The translations under genes and the position numbers were made by a program. Below, in pieces: positions 8,595 to 17,001 of a stretch of DNA of 58,943 nucleotides (positions are counted from its first letter, which is position 1; each line of letters opens with the position of its first letter). Below the pieces are notes generated by a model. The model ran no database searches. It worked only from the letters and a program-made list of their open reading frames with translations, and had not been told where the DNA came from. Source of the DNA: CAYQMF01 sp964418595 (GTDB lineage: Bacteria; Planctomycetota; UBA1135; UBA2386); NCBI GenBank assembly GCA_964418595.1, contig CAYQMF010000027.1, positions 1 to 58,943 of the forward strand. Reading direction: 5' to 3'.

Positions 8595-11006
8595 ATGCGC
8601 CGAGCCTGCCGCCCCGCCCTCCTGCTCCTCCTGGCCAGCACGATCGCCGCCCAGGACTTCTACGACGAGAGCGTCATCCGCACCTTCGAACTGCGCTTCG
8701 CGCAGCCGGACTGGGAGGCGCAGCTCGCGCAGAACTACGCGGCGCGCGTGTTCATCCCGGCCGACCTCATCCTCGACGGGATCGCCTACCCCAACGTCGG
8801 CGTGCGCTACCGCGGCAACTCGTCGTACACCGCCATCGGCACGTCGAAGAAGAAGCCGTTCGAGATCTCGCTCGACGAGTACGTGCCCGACCGGAGCCAC
8901 CAAGGCTACGAGACCTTCAACCTCAACAACGGCTACCGCGACCCGACCTTCGTGCGCGAGGTGATCTGCTTCTGGATGTTCCGGCAGTTCATGCCGGCGC
9001 CCAAGGCGAACTTCTGCCGGCTGTCGATCAACGGTGAGAACTGGGGGCCGTACACCTCCGTGCAGCAGGTGAACAAGGATCTGCAGCGCGAGTGGTTCCG
9101 CGATGCGGGGGGCAACCGCTACCGCGCGGAGCGCGCGCTCGGCGCGGGGGCCAACGACTCGGCGCTGGTGTGGCTGGGTGCCAACCCGACAGCGTACGCG
9201 CGCGGCTACGAGCTGAAGTCCGACCTGAACGCGACGTCGTGGATCGACGTGATGGACCTGTGCGATGCGCTGAACAACACGACGCCCGTCGATCTCCCGA
9301 AGCAACTCGCCGGCGTCCTCGACGACGACGAAGCGCTCCGCTACCTCGCCGGCAACGTCGTGACGCCCGCGCTCGACAGCTACATCGGCAACACAGCGCA
9401 CAACTACTACGTCGTCCATGACCCGTACCACGGCCGCTTCTCGCTGGTGCCGTGGGACCTCAACGCGTGCTTCGGCGGCAACAACTGGCTGACCGTGCAG
9501 CAGAAGGTGACCCTCGATCCCTTCTACCAGAGCACGAACGCCGGGCGGCCGCTGGCACGGCGCATGCTGGCCGACGCGCGTTGGCGGCAGCGCTACCTCG
9601 CGCACGTGCGCACATTCCTCGACACCGTGTACGACTGGCAGGTGCTCGGCCCGCGCGTGGCCAAGCTGCAGGCGCTCGTCCAGCCGGACCTCGCCGCCGA
9701 CAACAAGCGCCTGTACTCGATGCAGCAGTTCGCCGACAACGTCATCCGCGACGTGCAGATCCTCGTCGGCACGAGCCTGCAGTGGATCCCCGGCCTGCAG
9801 TCGATGACCAACAACCGCGCGGCGTTCCTGCGCGCGCACCCGCAGATCGCGGTCACCGCGCCGACCATCGACACGCTGGCGCGCACGCCGCTCGCGCCGA
9901 CGGTGCAGGACACGGTGGCGATCACCGTGCGCGTCGGCGGCGCGACCCGCGTATCGCTCTACTGGCGCGAGCGGGGCGCGTGGCGGGAGGCGACGATGTT
10001 CGACGACGGCCTGCACGGCGACGGCACGGCCAGCGACGGGGTCTTCGGGGCGTTCCTGCCACCGCACGGCTACGGCACGGTGATCGAGTACTACGCCGGC
10101 GCGGAGCGCGCCGACGGCGCGACGACGTTCGCCCCGCGCACCGCCGGTCACCGACCGCCGGCGTACGCGGTGGCGTGGCCGACGCGGACCTCGACCGTGC
10201 ACCTGAATGAGCTGCTGGCCAGCAACACGACCGGGATCCGCGACGAACGTGGCGAGCGGGAGGACTGGCTGGAACTCGTGAACACCGGCACCCAGACGGT
10301 GGTGGTGGGCGGGATGTACCTCACCGACGACCTTCGCATGCCGACCCGCTGGCGCATCCCGGCCGGGCGCGCGCTGGCCCCGAATGCCACGCTGCTGGTG
10401 TGGGCCGACGACGAGCCGGGCGACGGACCCCTGCACGCGACCTTGAAGCTCAGCGCCGGCGGCGAGGAACTCGCCCTCTTCGACAGCGACGGCGTGACCC
10501 TGCTCGACCACATCGCGTTCGGCCCGCAGCGCTCCGACGAGTCGGCGGGGCGGCTCTTCGACGGGACGGGGCCGTGGGTGACCTTCCCGCAGCACCAGAC
10601 CCCCGACGCCCTCAATGCCGGCGCGGCGTGCGGCCGTCGCTACTACTCGGCGCTCGAGCCGGCGACGCACACCATGCTGCTGCGCGGGTCGGGCACGACG
10701 CGCATCGGCGGCAGCGAGCAGTGGCAGGTCAGCAATGCCCCGCCATCGAATGGCGTGGTCGCCGTGCTCGCCGGCAGCGGCGGCACGGTTCCGATCACCG
10801 GACAGACCGTGTCGCTCCTGGTCGGCAACCCGGTGTTCATGGTCGTGCCGCTGCCGACCGACGCGCAGGGTGCGGCGTCGCTGACGCTGCCGATCCCCGA
10901 CGATCCGAACATCGTCGGTGCGCGCATCTACGGCGCGGTGCTGGGCGCGGGGGCCACCGGCCTGCTCGCCACGAACGCGCTCGAACTCGTCGTCTGTCCG
11001 CGCTGA
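8595..11006 (+). CDS. Secreted CotH-like protein with lamin-tail domain
   Basis: An 803-residue secreted protein. A signal peptide covers residues 1-20 and ends near 'IAAQ'. Residues ~25-400 match the CotH (spore coat protein H kinase-like) family: 'NVGVRYRGNSSY', 'KKKPFEISLDEY', 'FNLNNGYRDPTFVRE', and the acidic 'FSLVPWDLNACFGG' typical of CotH metal/ATP-binding residues. A lamin-tail (LTD) beta-sandwich follows at about 534-665 ('VHLNELLASNTTGI', 'EDWLELVNTG', 'LHATLKLSAGGEELALFD'). The last ~110 residues form a glycine/proline-rich module also found at the end of the metalloprotease at 26073-27656. In this phylum CotH/LTD proteins are envelope or extracellular; kinase activity is known only for other CotH members. 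Confidence 0.85.
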   Translation: MRRACRPALLLLLASTIAAQDFYDESVIRTFELRFAQPDWEAQLAQNYAARVFIPADLILDGIAYPNVGVRYRGNSSYTAIGTSKKKPFEISLDEYVPDRSHQGYETFNLNNGYRDPTFVREVICFWMFRQFMPAPKANFCRLSINGENWGPYTSVQQVNKDLQREWFRDAGGNRYRAERALGAGANDSALVWLGANPTAYARGYELKSDLNATSWIDVMDLCDALNNTTPVDLPKQLAGVLDDDEALRYLAGNVVTPALDSYIGNTAHNYYVVHDPYHGRFSLVPWDLNACFGGNNWLTVQQKVTLDPFYQSTNAGRPLARRMLADARWRQRYLAHVRTFLDTVYDWQVLGPRVAKLQALVQPDLAADNKRLYSMQQFADNVIRDVQILVGTSLQWIPGLQSMTNNRAAFLRAHPQIAVTAPTIDTLARTPLAPTVQDTVAITVRVGGATRVSLYWRERGAWREATMFDDGLHGDGTASDGVFGAFLPPHGYGTVIEYYAGAERADGATTFAPRTAGHRPPAYAVAWPTRTSTVHLNELLASNTTGIRDERGEREDWLELVNTGTQTVVVGGMYLTDDLRMPTRWRIPAGRALAPNATLLVWADDEPGDGPLHATLKLSAGGEELALFDSDGVTLLDHIAFGPQRSDESAGRLFDGTGPWVTFPQHQTPDALNAGAACGRRYYSALEPATHTMLLRGSGTTRIGGSEQWQVSNAPPSNGVVAVLAGSGGTVPITGQTVSLLVGNPVFMVVPLPTDAQGAASLTLPIPDDPNIVGARIYGAVLGAGATGLLATNALELVVCPR

Positions 11007-11094
11007 GGGCGTAGGCGTCGATGGGCGGGGGCGCGACCGGCGTCCGGCACCCCCGCGTGGCGATCGCGCGCGTCTTTTGCTACACCCGCTCGCC

Positions 11095-13254
11095 ATGCTC
11101 GTGCGCAGCCTTCTCGCCGTGGCGTTGGTCGCCCTCCCTCCGACCTGCACTTCCGCTCCGGCGACGCAGGCCGGCGACGAAGTCGCCGCGTGGGAACGCC
11201 GCGCGCAGCGGGTGACGATCACGCGCGACGACTGGGGCATCCCGCACATCCGCGGCAAGACCGACGCCGACGCGGTGTTCGGGCTCATGTACGCGCAGGC
11301 GGAGGACGACTTCCCGCGCATCGAGACCAACTACCTGAACGCGCTGGGGCGGCTGGCGGAAGCGGAGGGCGAGGGTGCGATCTTCCAGGACCTGCGCATG
11401 CGGCTGTTCATCGATCCCCTGGAGCTGCAGGCGCTGTACGCGCAGAGCCCGGCGTGGCTCAAGGCGCTGATGGACGCGTGGGCGGACGGGCTCAACTACT
11501 GGCTGCACACGCATCCGGACGTGAAGCCGCGCGTGCTCACGCGCTTCGAGCCGTGGATGGCGCTCTCGTTCAGCGAGGGCAGCATCGGCGGCGACATCGA
11601 GCGCGTGTCGATCCCGGCGCTCGCCTCGTTCTACGGCAAGCAGCCGCTCAAGACCGGGATGGCGGAGCCAGTGTTGCTGCGCGAGCCCCGCGGCTCGAAC
11701 GGCATCGCCATCGCCAAGGCGAACACCGTCGCCGGCAACACGCTCCTGCTCATCAACCCGCACACGTCGTTCTACTTCCGCGCCGAGGTGCAGGTGACCA
11801 GCGACGAGGGGCTGAATGCCTACGGGGCGGTGACGTGGGGCCAGTTCTTCGTGTACCAGGGCTTCAACGAGACGGCCGGGTGGATGCACACCTCGAGCAC
11901 CGTGGACAACATCGACGAGTACCTGGAGGCGGTGGTCGAGCGGGACGGCGCGCGCTTCTACCGCGTCGGCGACGAAGAGCGCCCGCTCCAGCAGAAGCAG
12001 ATCGTCGTGCACTACAGGACGGCGGCCGGCATGGCGGAGCGCACGTTCACGTGCTACCGGACGCACCGCGGCCCGATCGTGCGCCAGCAGGGCGATCGCT
12101 GGGTGAGCGTGCGGCTCATGGAGAAGCCCCTGACCGCGCTCACGCAGTCGTACTCGCGGACCAAGGCGCGCAACTACGCGGAGTTCCGCGCCACGATGGA
12201 GCTGCACACCAACTCGTCGAACAACACGCTGTTCGCCGACCGCGAGGGCAACATCGCCTACCTGCATGCCAACTTCGTGCCGACGCGCGACACGCGCTTC
12301 GACTGGACGAAGCCCGTCGACGGCACCGATCCGGCGACCGAGTGGGGGTCGTTGCTGTCGGTGGAGAAGAGTCCCTTCGTGCTCAATCCGCCGTGCGGGT
12401 GGGTCTTCAACACCAACAACTGGCCGTGGTCCGCGGCGGCAGACGCGAGCCCGAAGCGCGAGGCCTATCCTCCGTACGTCGACAGCGGCAGCGAGAACCC
12501 GCGCGGCGTGCACGCGATCCGCGTGCTCGAGGGTCGCAAGGACTTCACCCTCGACGGGCTGGTCGCCGCCGCCTACGACAGCTACCTGCCGGCTTTCGCG
12601 GAACTGATCCCGCCGCTCGTGCAGGCCTTCGATGCGTTGCCCGCGGGCGACGCGCTGCGGGCCGAGCTGGCGGAGCCGGTCGCCGTGTTGCGCGGATGGG
12701 ACTTCCGCTGGGCGGCGGACTCGGTGGCGACGTCGCTCGCCGTGTTCTGCGGCGAGGAACTCGGCCGCGGCGCGCGGCGCCGGGCGGGGCGCGGCGACGG
12801 CGCGGGGAGCGGCCTCGATGCGCTGGCCGCCGCCTGCAGCAAGCTCACCGCCGACTTCGGGACGTGGCGCACCCCGTGGGGCGACATCAACCGCAGCCAG
12901 CGCCGCACCGGCGACATCGAGCACGTCTTCGACGACGCCGCGCCGAGCATGGCGGTGCCGTTCACGTCGGCGCGGTGGGGCTCGCTCGCGTCGTTCGGCG
13001 CGCGCGCGTACCCGCAGACCAGGAAGTGGTACGGCACCAGCGGCAACAGCTTCGTGGCGGTCGTCGAGTTCGGGCCGAAGGTCCGCGCCCGGGCCGTCAC
13101 CGCCGGCGGCCAGAGCGGCGACCCGCGTTCGCCGCACTTCAACGACCAGGCGCAGCGGTATGCCAGCGGCGACCTGCGCGCGGTGTACTTCTACCCCGAG
13201 GATCTGCAGGGTCACGTCGAGCGCGCGTACCGGCCCGGCGAGCGCAGCCGCTAG
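11095..13254 (+). CDS. Penicillin acylase family protein (N-terminal nucleophile hydrolase)
   Basis: A 719-residue periplasmic amidase of the penicillin/acyl-homoserine-lactone acylase family. These are made as one chain and self-cleaved before a serine that becomes the beta-chain N-terminus. That site is 'EPRGSNGIAIA', with the nucleophile at about Ser201. Supporting motifs are 'DDWGIPHIRGKTDADAVFG' at the start of the alpha chain, 'LLINPHTSFYF' and 'YQGFNETAGWMHTSS' in the beta chain, and 'THRGPIV'. The first ~20 residues are a signal sequence; the Cys near residue 18 has only a weak lipobox context. The acyl-amide substrate is unknown; beta-lactams, N-acyl homoserine lactones or acyl amino acids are possible. 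It ends immediately next to the stop codon of the convergent LigD-like gene. Confidence 0.88.
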   Translation: MLVRSLLAVALVALPPTCTSAPATQAGDEVAAWERRAQRVTITRDDWGIPHIRGKTDADAVFGLMYAQAEDDFPRIETNYLNALGRLAEAEGEGAIFQDLRMRLFIDPLELQALYAQSPAWLKALMDAWADGLNYWLHTHPDVKPRVLTRFEPWMALSFSEGSIGGDIERVSIPALASFYGKQPLKTGMAEPVLLREPRGSNGIAIAKANTVAGNTLLLINPHTSFYFRAEVQVTSDEGLNAYGAVTWGQFFVYQGFNETAGWMHTSSTVDNIDEYLEAVVERDGARFYRVGDEERPLQQKQIVVHYRTAAGMAERTFTCYRTHRGPIVRQQGDRWVSVRLMEKPLTALTQSYSRTKARNYAEFRATMELHTNSSNNTLFADREGNIAYLHANFVPTRDTRFDWTKPVDGTDPATEWGSLLSVEKSPFVLNPPCGWVFNTNNWPWSAAADASPKREAYPPYVDSGSENPRGVHAIRVLEGRKDFTLDGLVAAAYDSYLPAFAELIPPLVQAFDALPAGDALRAELAEPVAVLRGWDFRWAADSVATSLAVFCGEELGRGARRRAGRGDGAGSGLDALAAACSKLTADFGTWRTPWGDINRSQRRTGDIEHVFDDAAPSMAVPFTSARWGSLASFGARAYPQTRKWYGTSGNSFVAVVEFGPKVRARAVTAGGQSGDPRSPHFNDQAQRYASGDLRAVYFYPEDLQGHVERAYRPGERSR

Positions 13255-15333
13255 TCAGCCACCCAGCAGCGCCTGCAGCCGCTCGATCGCTGGGAGCAGG
13301 TCCTGCCCCTGGCTCAGCGTCGGCCGGAACAGGTCGCCGAGTTCGAGGATCCGGCGCGGCATGTTGTGGATGGTGAACATGCCCGGGTGCACGTCGGAGT
13401 CGAGTTCGTCCCAGTGCAGCGGAGTCGACACCGTGGCGCCGGCGACCGGGCGCGCGGAGTACGGCGGCACCACGGTCTGGCCGCGGCGGTTCTGGAGGAA
13501 GTCGAGGTAGATGCGACCGCCGCGCCTGGCGGGCGTGCGCTCGATGCTGGCGATGTCCTTGTGGTCGCGCAGGATCACGCGCGCGATGCCTTCGCAGAAC
13601 ATGCGGCTGTGGTCGTACGTGTAGCCGGGCTGCAACGGGATGTGCACGTGCATGCCGCTCTTGCCGGAGGTCTTGACGCACGCGGTGACGCCGATCGAGG
13701 TGAGGACCTTGCGGGCGGCGCGCGCGATGCGCAGCACGTGCGGGAAGGGTGAACTCTTGGCGTCGATGTCGAGCACCGCCCAGTCGGGGCTGTCGGGGGT
13801 CTGGTGCCGAGACAGCCACGGATGGATGTCGATGGTGCCGAGGTTGGCGAGGCACAACAGGCCATCGCGATCCTGGCAGAGCATGTGGCGGATGGGGCGG
13901 CCCTTGCTCTCGCTGGCGATGGGGACGGTGGGGAACCAGTCGGGCAGGTGCTCCGGCGCCTCGCGCTGGTAGAAGGACTTGCCCGTGATGCCGTCGGGGT
14001 GCCGGTCCATGTGCACGGGTCGGTCGGCCAGGTAGGGCAGCAGCGTCTCGGCGACGGCCTCGTAGTAGTCGAGGAGCTGGCCCTTGGTGGTGCCGTCGTC
14101 GGGCCAGAAGACCTTGTCCGTGTTGCTCAGCTTGACGCGGCCGGTGCGGGCGCGGCGCTTGGGGCGCGCGTCGAGGGCCTGCGCGACGGCGACGTCGCGT
14201 GCGCTGGCGTCGGGCTGGAGGAGGATGCGTTGCCAGGCGGGGGAGGGGCCCGCCGTGTACGGCGCGTCGGTGCGTTTGGCGATGACGGCGCGCAGGCCCG
14301 CGGCGCTGACCGCGGCGCAGAGGCGCTCGCCTTCGCCGAGCACGTGATCCACGTAGAGGAGCTGGGTCGTCTCCGGCATGGTCGCGCGCAGGAGCGCCTT
14401 GCGGTCGACGAGCGGCAGCGGGCGGACGTCGAGGTCGTCGTACGCGAGCAGGTCGAAGGCGTAGAGCAGCAGCGTCTGGGTGTGGCCGTTGTCGAGGGCA
14501 CGCGCCAGCGCGTCGGGATCGGGCCGCTGGTGCGCGTCGAGGGCCACCAGCACGCCGTCGAGCACGGCACGCGTGGCGCGCAGGTTGGCGAGCGCTCGGG
14601 CGAGGTGGGGGAGCGCCGCGGTGAGGTCGCGCGCGCCGGCGAGGATGCTCGTCGTCGAACCGTCCTTGTTCGCGAACACGCGCAGGCCCGCGAATGCGAC
14701 CTCGTACAGCCACGCGCTCGCCGAGAACGGGGCGCGGTCGCCGCCGCACTCCATCCGGCCTGGGGACTCCGCTGCGTCGTACGGTCGGGCCGCGCCCACG
14801 CCCAGCCGCAGCAGCACGTCCAGTTCACCGCCCTCGTATTCGTCCTTCGACTTGAAGAGCAGCCACGCCTTGCCCTTGTCGGCCTTGGTCTGCACCAGGT
14901 GCCACTCGCCGCGCAGGCGCCGGCCGAAGAGCAGGATCTTCAGCTCGCCGGTCGCGCACTCGGCCCCGGGGTCGGTGCCGCGCGCCAGCGCGTACGTGCC
15001 CTTGTCGAAGATCGCCATCGGCCCCGCGCCGTACTCGCCCTTGGGGATGGTGCCCTCGAAGTCCTCGTAGGCGAGCGGGTGGTCCTCGGTCTGCACCGCG
15101 AGCCGCTTCTCCTGCCGGTCGTAGGTGAACCCCTTGGGGATCGCCCAGGAGCGCAGTGCGCCGTCGATCTCGATGCGCAGGTCGTAGTGCAGGCGGGTCG
15201 CATCGTGCCGATGCACGACGAACACCGGTGGCCGGGGCGTGCCCTCGCCGCCGCGGCCCTCCGGCCCCGGTTCCGGCGTGCGCGCGAAGTCGCGCTTCTT
15301 CTCGTACTCGGCGAGGCGGCGTTTGCTGGCCAC
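13255..15333 (-). CDS. LigD-like protein: active PE and POL domains around a dead ligase domain
   Basis: A 692-residue protein with the Pseudomonas LigD order: phosphoesterase (PE), ligase (LIG), polymerase/primase (POL). PE (~36-165) keeps its active-site residues: 'VHRHDATRLHYDLR' (His43, His49, Asp51, Arg53) and 'DHPLAY' (His85, Tyr89). POL (~397-690) keeps 'LSNTDKVFWP', 'VLDIDA' (Asp522, Asp524), 'KTSGKSGMHVHIP' and 'IYLDFLQN' (Asp611). The middle domain still aligns with an ATP-dependent ligase core, but the adenylated lysine motif reads 'YEVAFAGLRVF' (family E-V-K-x-D-G-x-R), 'DGE' is 'DGVLVALD', motif V reads 'WQRIL', and no OB fold follows. It should not self-adenylate. LigD repairs double-strand breaks with Ku; no Ku gene is in this window. 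Confidence 0.9.
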   Translation of the reverse strand: MASKRRLAEYEKKRDFARTPEPGPEGRGGEGTPRPPVFVVHRHDATRLHYDLRIEIDGALRSWAIPKGFTYDRQEKRLAVQTEDHPLAYEDFEGTIPKGEYGAGPMAIFDKGTYALARGTDPGAECATGELKILLFGRRLRGEWHLVQTKADKGKAWLLFKSKDEYEGGELDVLLRLGVGAARPYDAAESPGRMECGGDRAPFSASAWLYEVAFAGLRVFANKDGSTTSILAGARDLTAALPHLARALANLRATRAVLDGVLVALDAHQRPDPDALARALDNGHTQTLLLYAFDLLAYDDLDVRPLPLVDRKALLRATMPETTQLLYVDHVLGEGERLCAAVSAAGLRAVIAKRTDAPYTAGPSPAWQRILLQPDASARDVAVAQALDARPKRRARTGRVKLSNTDKVFWPDDGTTKGQLLDYYEAVAETLLPYLADRPVHMDRHPDGITGKSFYQREAPEHLPDWFPTVPIASESKGRPIRHMLCQDRDGLLCLANLGTIDIHPWLSRHQTPDSPDWAVLDIDAKSSPFPHVLRIARAARKVLTSIGVTACVKTSGKSGMHVHIPLQPGYTYDHSRMFCEGIARVILRDHKDIASIERTPARRGGRIYLDFLQNRRGQTVVPPYSARPVAGATVSTPLHWDELDSDVHPGMFTIHNMPRRILELGDLFRPTLSQGQDLLPAIERLQALLGG

Positions 15334-15338
15334 GACGG

Positions 15339-15812
15339 TCAGGCCGGCCGGAGGTGATCCAGGTCATCCAGATCCTTCGGGCGGCCGGCGCTCCGCTTGC
15401 TCTTGCGCAGTTCGGCGAGGCCGAGGATCCAGACCGGCACGATGTCGGCGCCGAGCGTGACCGACTCGCGCACGCGCGTGCTCCACGCGTCGGCGAAGGT
15501 GACGGCTTCCAGGCTCGCGATCAGATCGATTCGGTTGGGGGGGCGGCCGAACTGCACGACCAGCTTGGGATTCGTCAGCTCGCCCGGCCCTTGCACGGCC
15601 GGCACCGTGCCGCCCCAGAAGTCGACCAGGGCCTTCCACAGACGCTCGGCGTTGGCGGCACTGCAGTCGTAGAGGAAGTCGATGTCACCAGTGAGGCGGG
15701 CGTAGCCGTGGTAGATCACCGCCGTGCCACCGATCACGAGGTAGTGGACGTCGTGAGCTGCGAGACAGCGCAGGAACTCTTGCACGTCACGCGAGAACAG
15801 GTCTGCCTTCAC
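15339..15812 (-). CDS. Minimal nucleotidyltransferase-fold protein
   Basis: A 157-residue protein with a nucleotidyltransferase core: 'YLVIGGTAVIYHGY' gives the GG motif and 'RLTGDIDFLYD' the DxD metal site. A third carboxylate may come from 'NRIDLIASL'. Size and motifs fit the group that includes AbiEii/MNT-like toxins and DUF6036 proteins; the target is unknown. The GTG start at 15812 overlaps the TGA of the small upstream gene (GTGA), a layout typical of toxin-antitoxin or cassette-like pairs. The C-terminus ends with a charged helix ('AELRKSKRSAGRPKDLDDL'), as in many such proteins. Confidence 0.75.
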   Translation of the reverse strand: MKADLFSRDVQEFLRCLAAHDVHYLVIGGTAVIYHGYARLTGDIDFLYDCSAANAERLWKALVDFWGGTVPAVQGPGELTNPKLVVQFGRPPNRIDLIASLEAVTFADAWSTRVRESVTLGADIVPVWILGLAELRKSKRSAGRPKDLDDLDHLRPA

Positions 15813-15979
15813 TTGGTGCGCTCGGCTTCGCGCACGTCCGGCGCGTCCTTGCCGTAGGCGCGCTCACGCAGCTCCTTGGCGACGGCGAGGCGTTCCTCGG
15901 GCGTCATGGCCTGGTGTTGCTCGCGGTCCCACCGGGCCGCCTCGGCGAACGATGTAGACTTGTGCGCGATGCGCTCCAT
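15809..15979 (-). CDS. Small acidic/basic helical protein paired with the nucleotidyltransferase
   Basis: A 56-residue charged protein ('FAEAARWDREQHQAMTPEER', 'LAVAKELRERAYGKDAPDV'), predicted mainly alpha-helical, with no membrane segment. ATG 15979 begins the part that looks coding; the longer upstream frame runs through palindromic DNA. Its stop codon overlaps the GTG of the nucleotidyltransferase, so the two are translated together. By position and size it could be a partner or antitoxin of that enzyme, which is inference only; I recognise no family beyond 'small protein upstream of a nucleotidyltransferase'. Confidence 0.6.
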   Translation of the reverse strand: MERIAHKSTSFAEAARWDREQHQAMTPEERLAVAKELRERAYGKDAPDVREAERTK

Positions 15980-16037
15980 CTTGGTGGAGTGTAGCTGGGT
16001 CCTGGTGTCCCGGCGAGCGACGCGGCTTCTTCCCATC

Positions 16038-16188
16038 GCGGCCGGCGGCCGCAACCCGTGTCCGACACCTCGGTGCAGCGGCAAGCCGCTGCACCGGGCG
16101 TCGTACTTTCCGGGTTGATGCGTCGCTGCGCGACGCCAGCGAGGCAACAATTCGCGGCCCTTGCAGCCCAGCGCAGCACCAAGGTGCT
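16038..16188. repeat. Cluster of four short palindromes between two minus-strand genes
   Basis: This intergenic stretch holds four hairpins: 16038-16052 (6-bp stem), 16071-16096 (perfect 12-bp stem, 2-nt loop), 16120-16136 (7-bp stem) and 16175-16188 (6-bp stem). An outer inverted repeat, CAACCCG at 16052-16058 and CGGGTTG at 16111-16117, encloses the 12-bp hairpin. The 16175-16188 hairpin lies just past the DUF1080 stop codon and could end its transcript. No U-tract follows it. Confidence 0.7.
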
Positions 16189-16202
16189 CGACCAAGAGGC
16201 CC

Positions 16203-16880
16203 TCAGATCCTTGTCAGCTCGACCTTGCGGAACTCGCAGCGGGCGCCTTCCGCCTGCAGCGCGATCTGGCCGCGGTCGGTGGTGCAGCCGGTGCCGTGGT
16301 TGACGAGGTCGCCGTTGACCCACACCGAGATCTCGCGCCCGCGGCACTCGATGACCATCGTGTTCCACTCGCCGGCCGGGCGCTCGCTGCCGTCGGTGAG
16401 GTTCTTGATGCGACGCCGCTTGTCGCCGTCGACGCCCCAGTCCTTCGGCGGCCCGCGTCGCGCCTCCATGTCCGGCACCGTGATGTCCTCGCCGATGCAC
16501 CAGAAGTCGCCGGCGTTGCCGACGTGCATCTGGCACTCGATCGACTGCGGGAACATCGCGTAGAGGCGTCGGGGCTTCGAGCAGTGCACGAGCACGCCGC
16601 AGTTGCCGGGATCTCCGGGCCAGCGCCATTCGACGGTGAGGCGGTAGTCGTGGAACGACGCGTCGGTGATCAGGTGGCCTTCCGGCGTGCCCTGGCTGAT
16701 CAGGAGGTTGCCGTCCGCCACGAACGAAGGCGCCACGGTGGCGCCGCCGTCGGCCGCGGGTACGTCGGGATGCCAGCCGCTGAGGTCCTTGCCGTTCCAG
16801 AGCTGGAGCGGGGCGCTGGCGCAGCTCGCCAGTGCGAACAGGAGGGCCGAGGTGACGAAGGCACGGGCGTGGACGGACAT
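16203..16880 (-). CDS. DUF1080 (3-keto-disaccharide hydrolase-like) lipoprotein
   Basis: A 225-residue secreted protein of the DUF1080 family, which has a concanavalin-like beta-sandwich and is abundant in planctomycetes. The N-terminus is a lipoprotein signal ending in 'LFALASCASA'. Family motifs are 'LQLWNGKDLSGWHP', 'LLISQGTPEGHLITDASFHD', 'RLTVEWRWP', 'NCGVLVHC', 'PQSIECQMHVGNAGDFWCIG' and 'GEWNTMVIECRGREISVWVN'. DUF1080 members have been linked to 3-keto-glycoside hydrolysis, so a role in sugar breakdown at the cell surface is likely but not shown here. It is divergent from the sulfatase gene across about 120 bp, suggesting shared control of two carbohydrate-active proteins. Confidence 0.88.
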   Translation of the reverse strand: MSVHARAFVTSALLFALASCASAPLQLWNGKDLSGWHPDVPAADGGATVAPSFVADGNLLISQGTPEGHLITDASFHDYRLTVEWRWPGDPGNCGVLVHCSKPRRLYAMFPQSIECQMHVGNAGDFWCIGEDITVPDMEARRGPPKDWGVDGDKRRRIKNLTDGSERPAGEWNTMVIECRGREISVWVNGDLVNHGTGCTTDRGQIALQAEGARCEFRKVELTRI

Positions 16881-17001
16881 GCGCGCAGGCTACTTCGCGC
16901 GCGGGGACACGCCAGCAGGATGGGCGTGTGCGCCGTGGCGGTCGCCGCCACCGGATGATCGCCGCATCGCGCGCGGCGCGGCCCCGACTACCATCGACCG
17001 C

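Noticed and set aside
11095..13254. Penicillin acylase gene starting at 10918
   Set aside because: The longer frame overlaps the CotH gene and lacks a signal peptide at its start; ATG 11095 begins directly at a signal sequence.
16038..16188. Integron attC site
   Set aside because: AAC/GTT boxes and an inner hairpin are present, but the R-box consensus is not met on both sides and no integron integrase is nearby. Kept only as a repeat.
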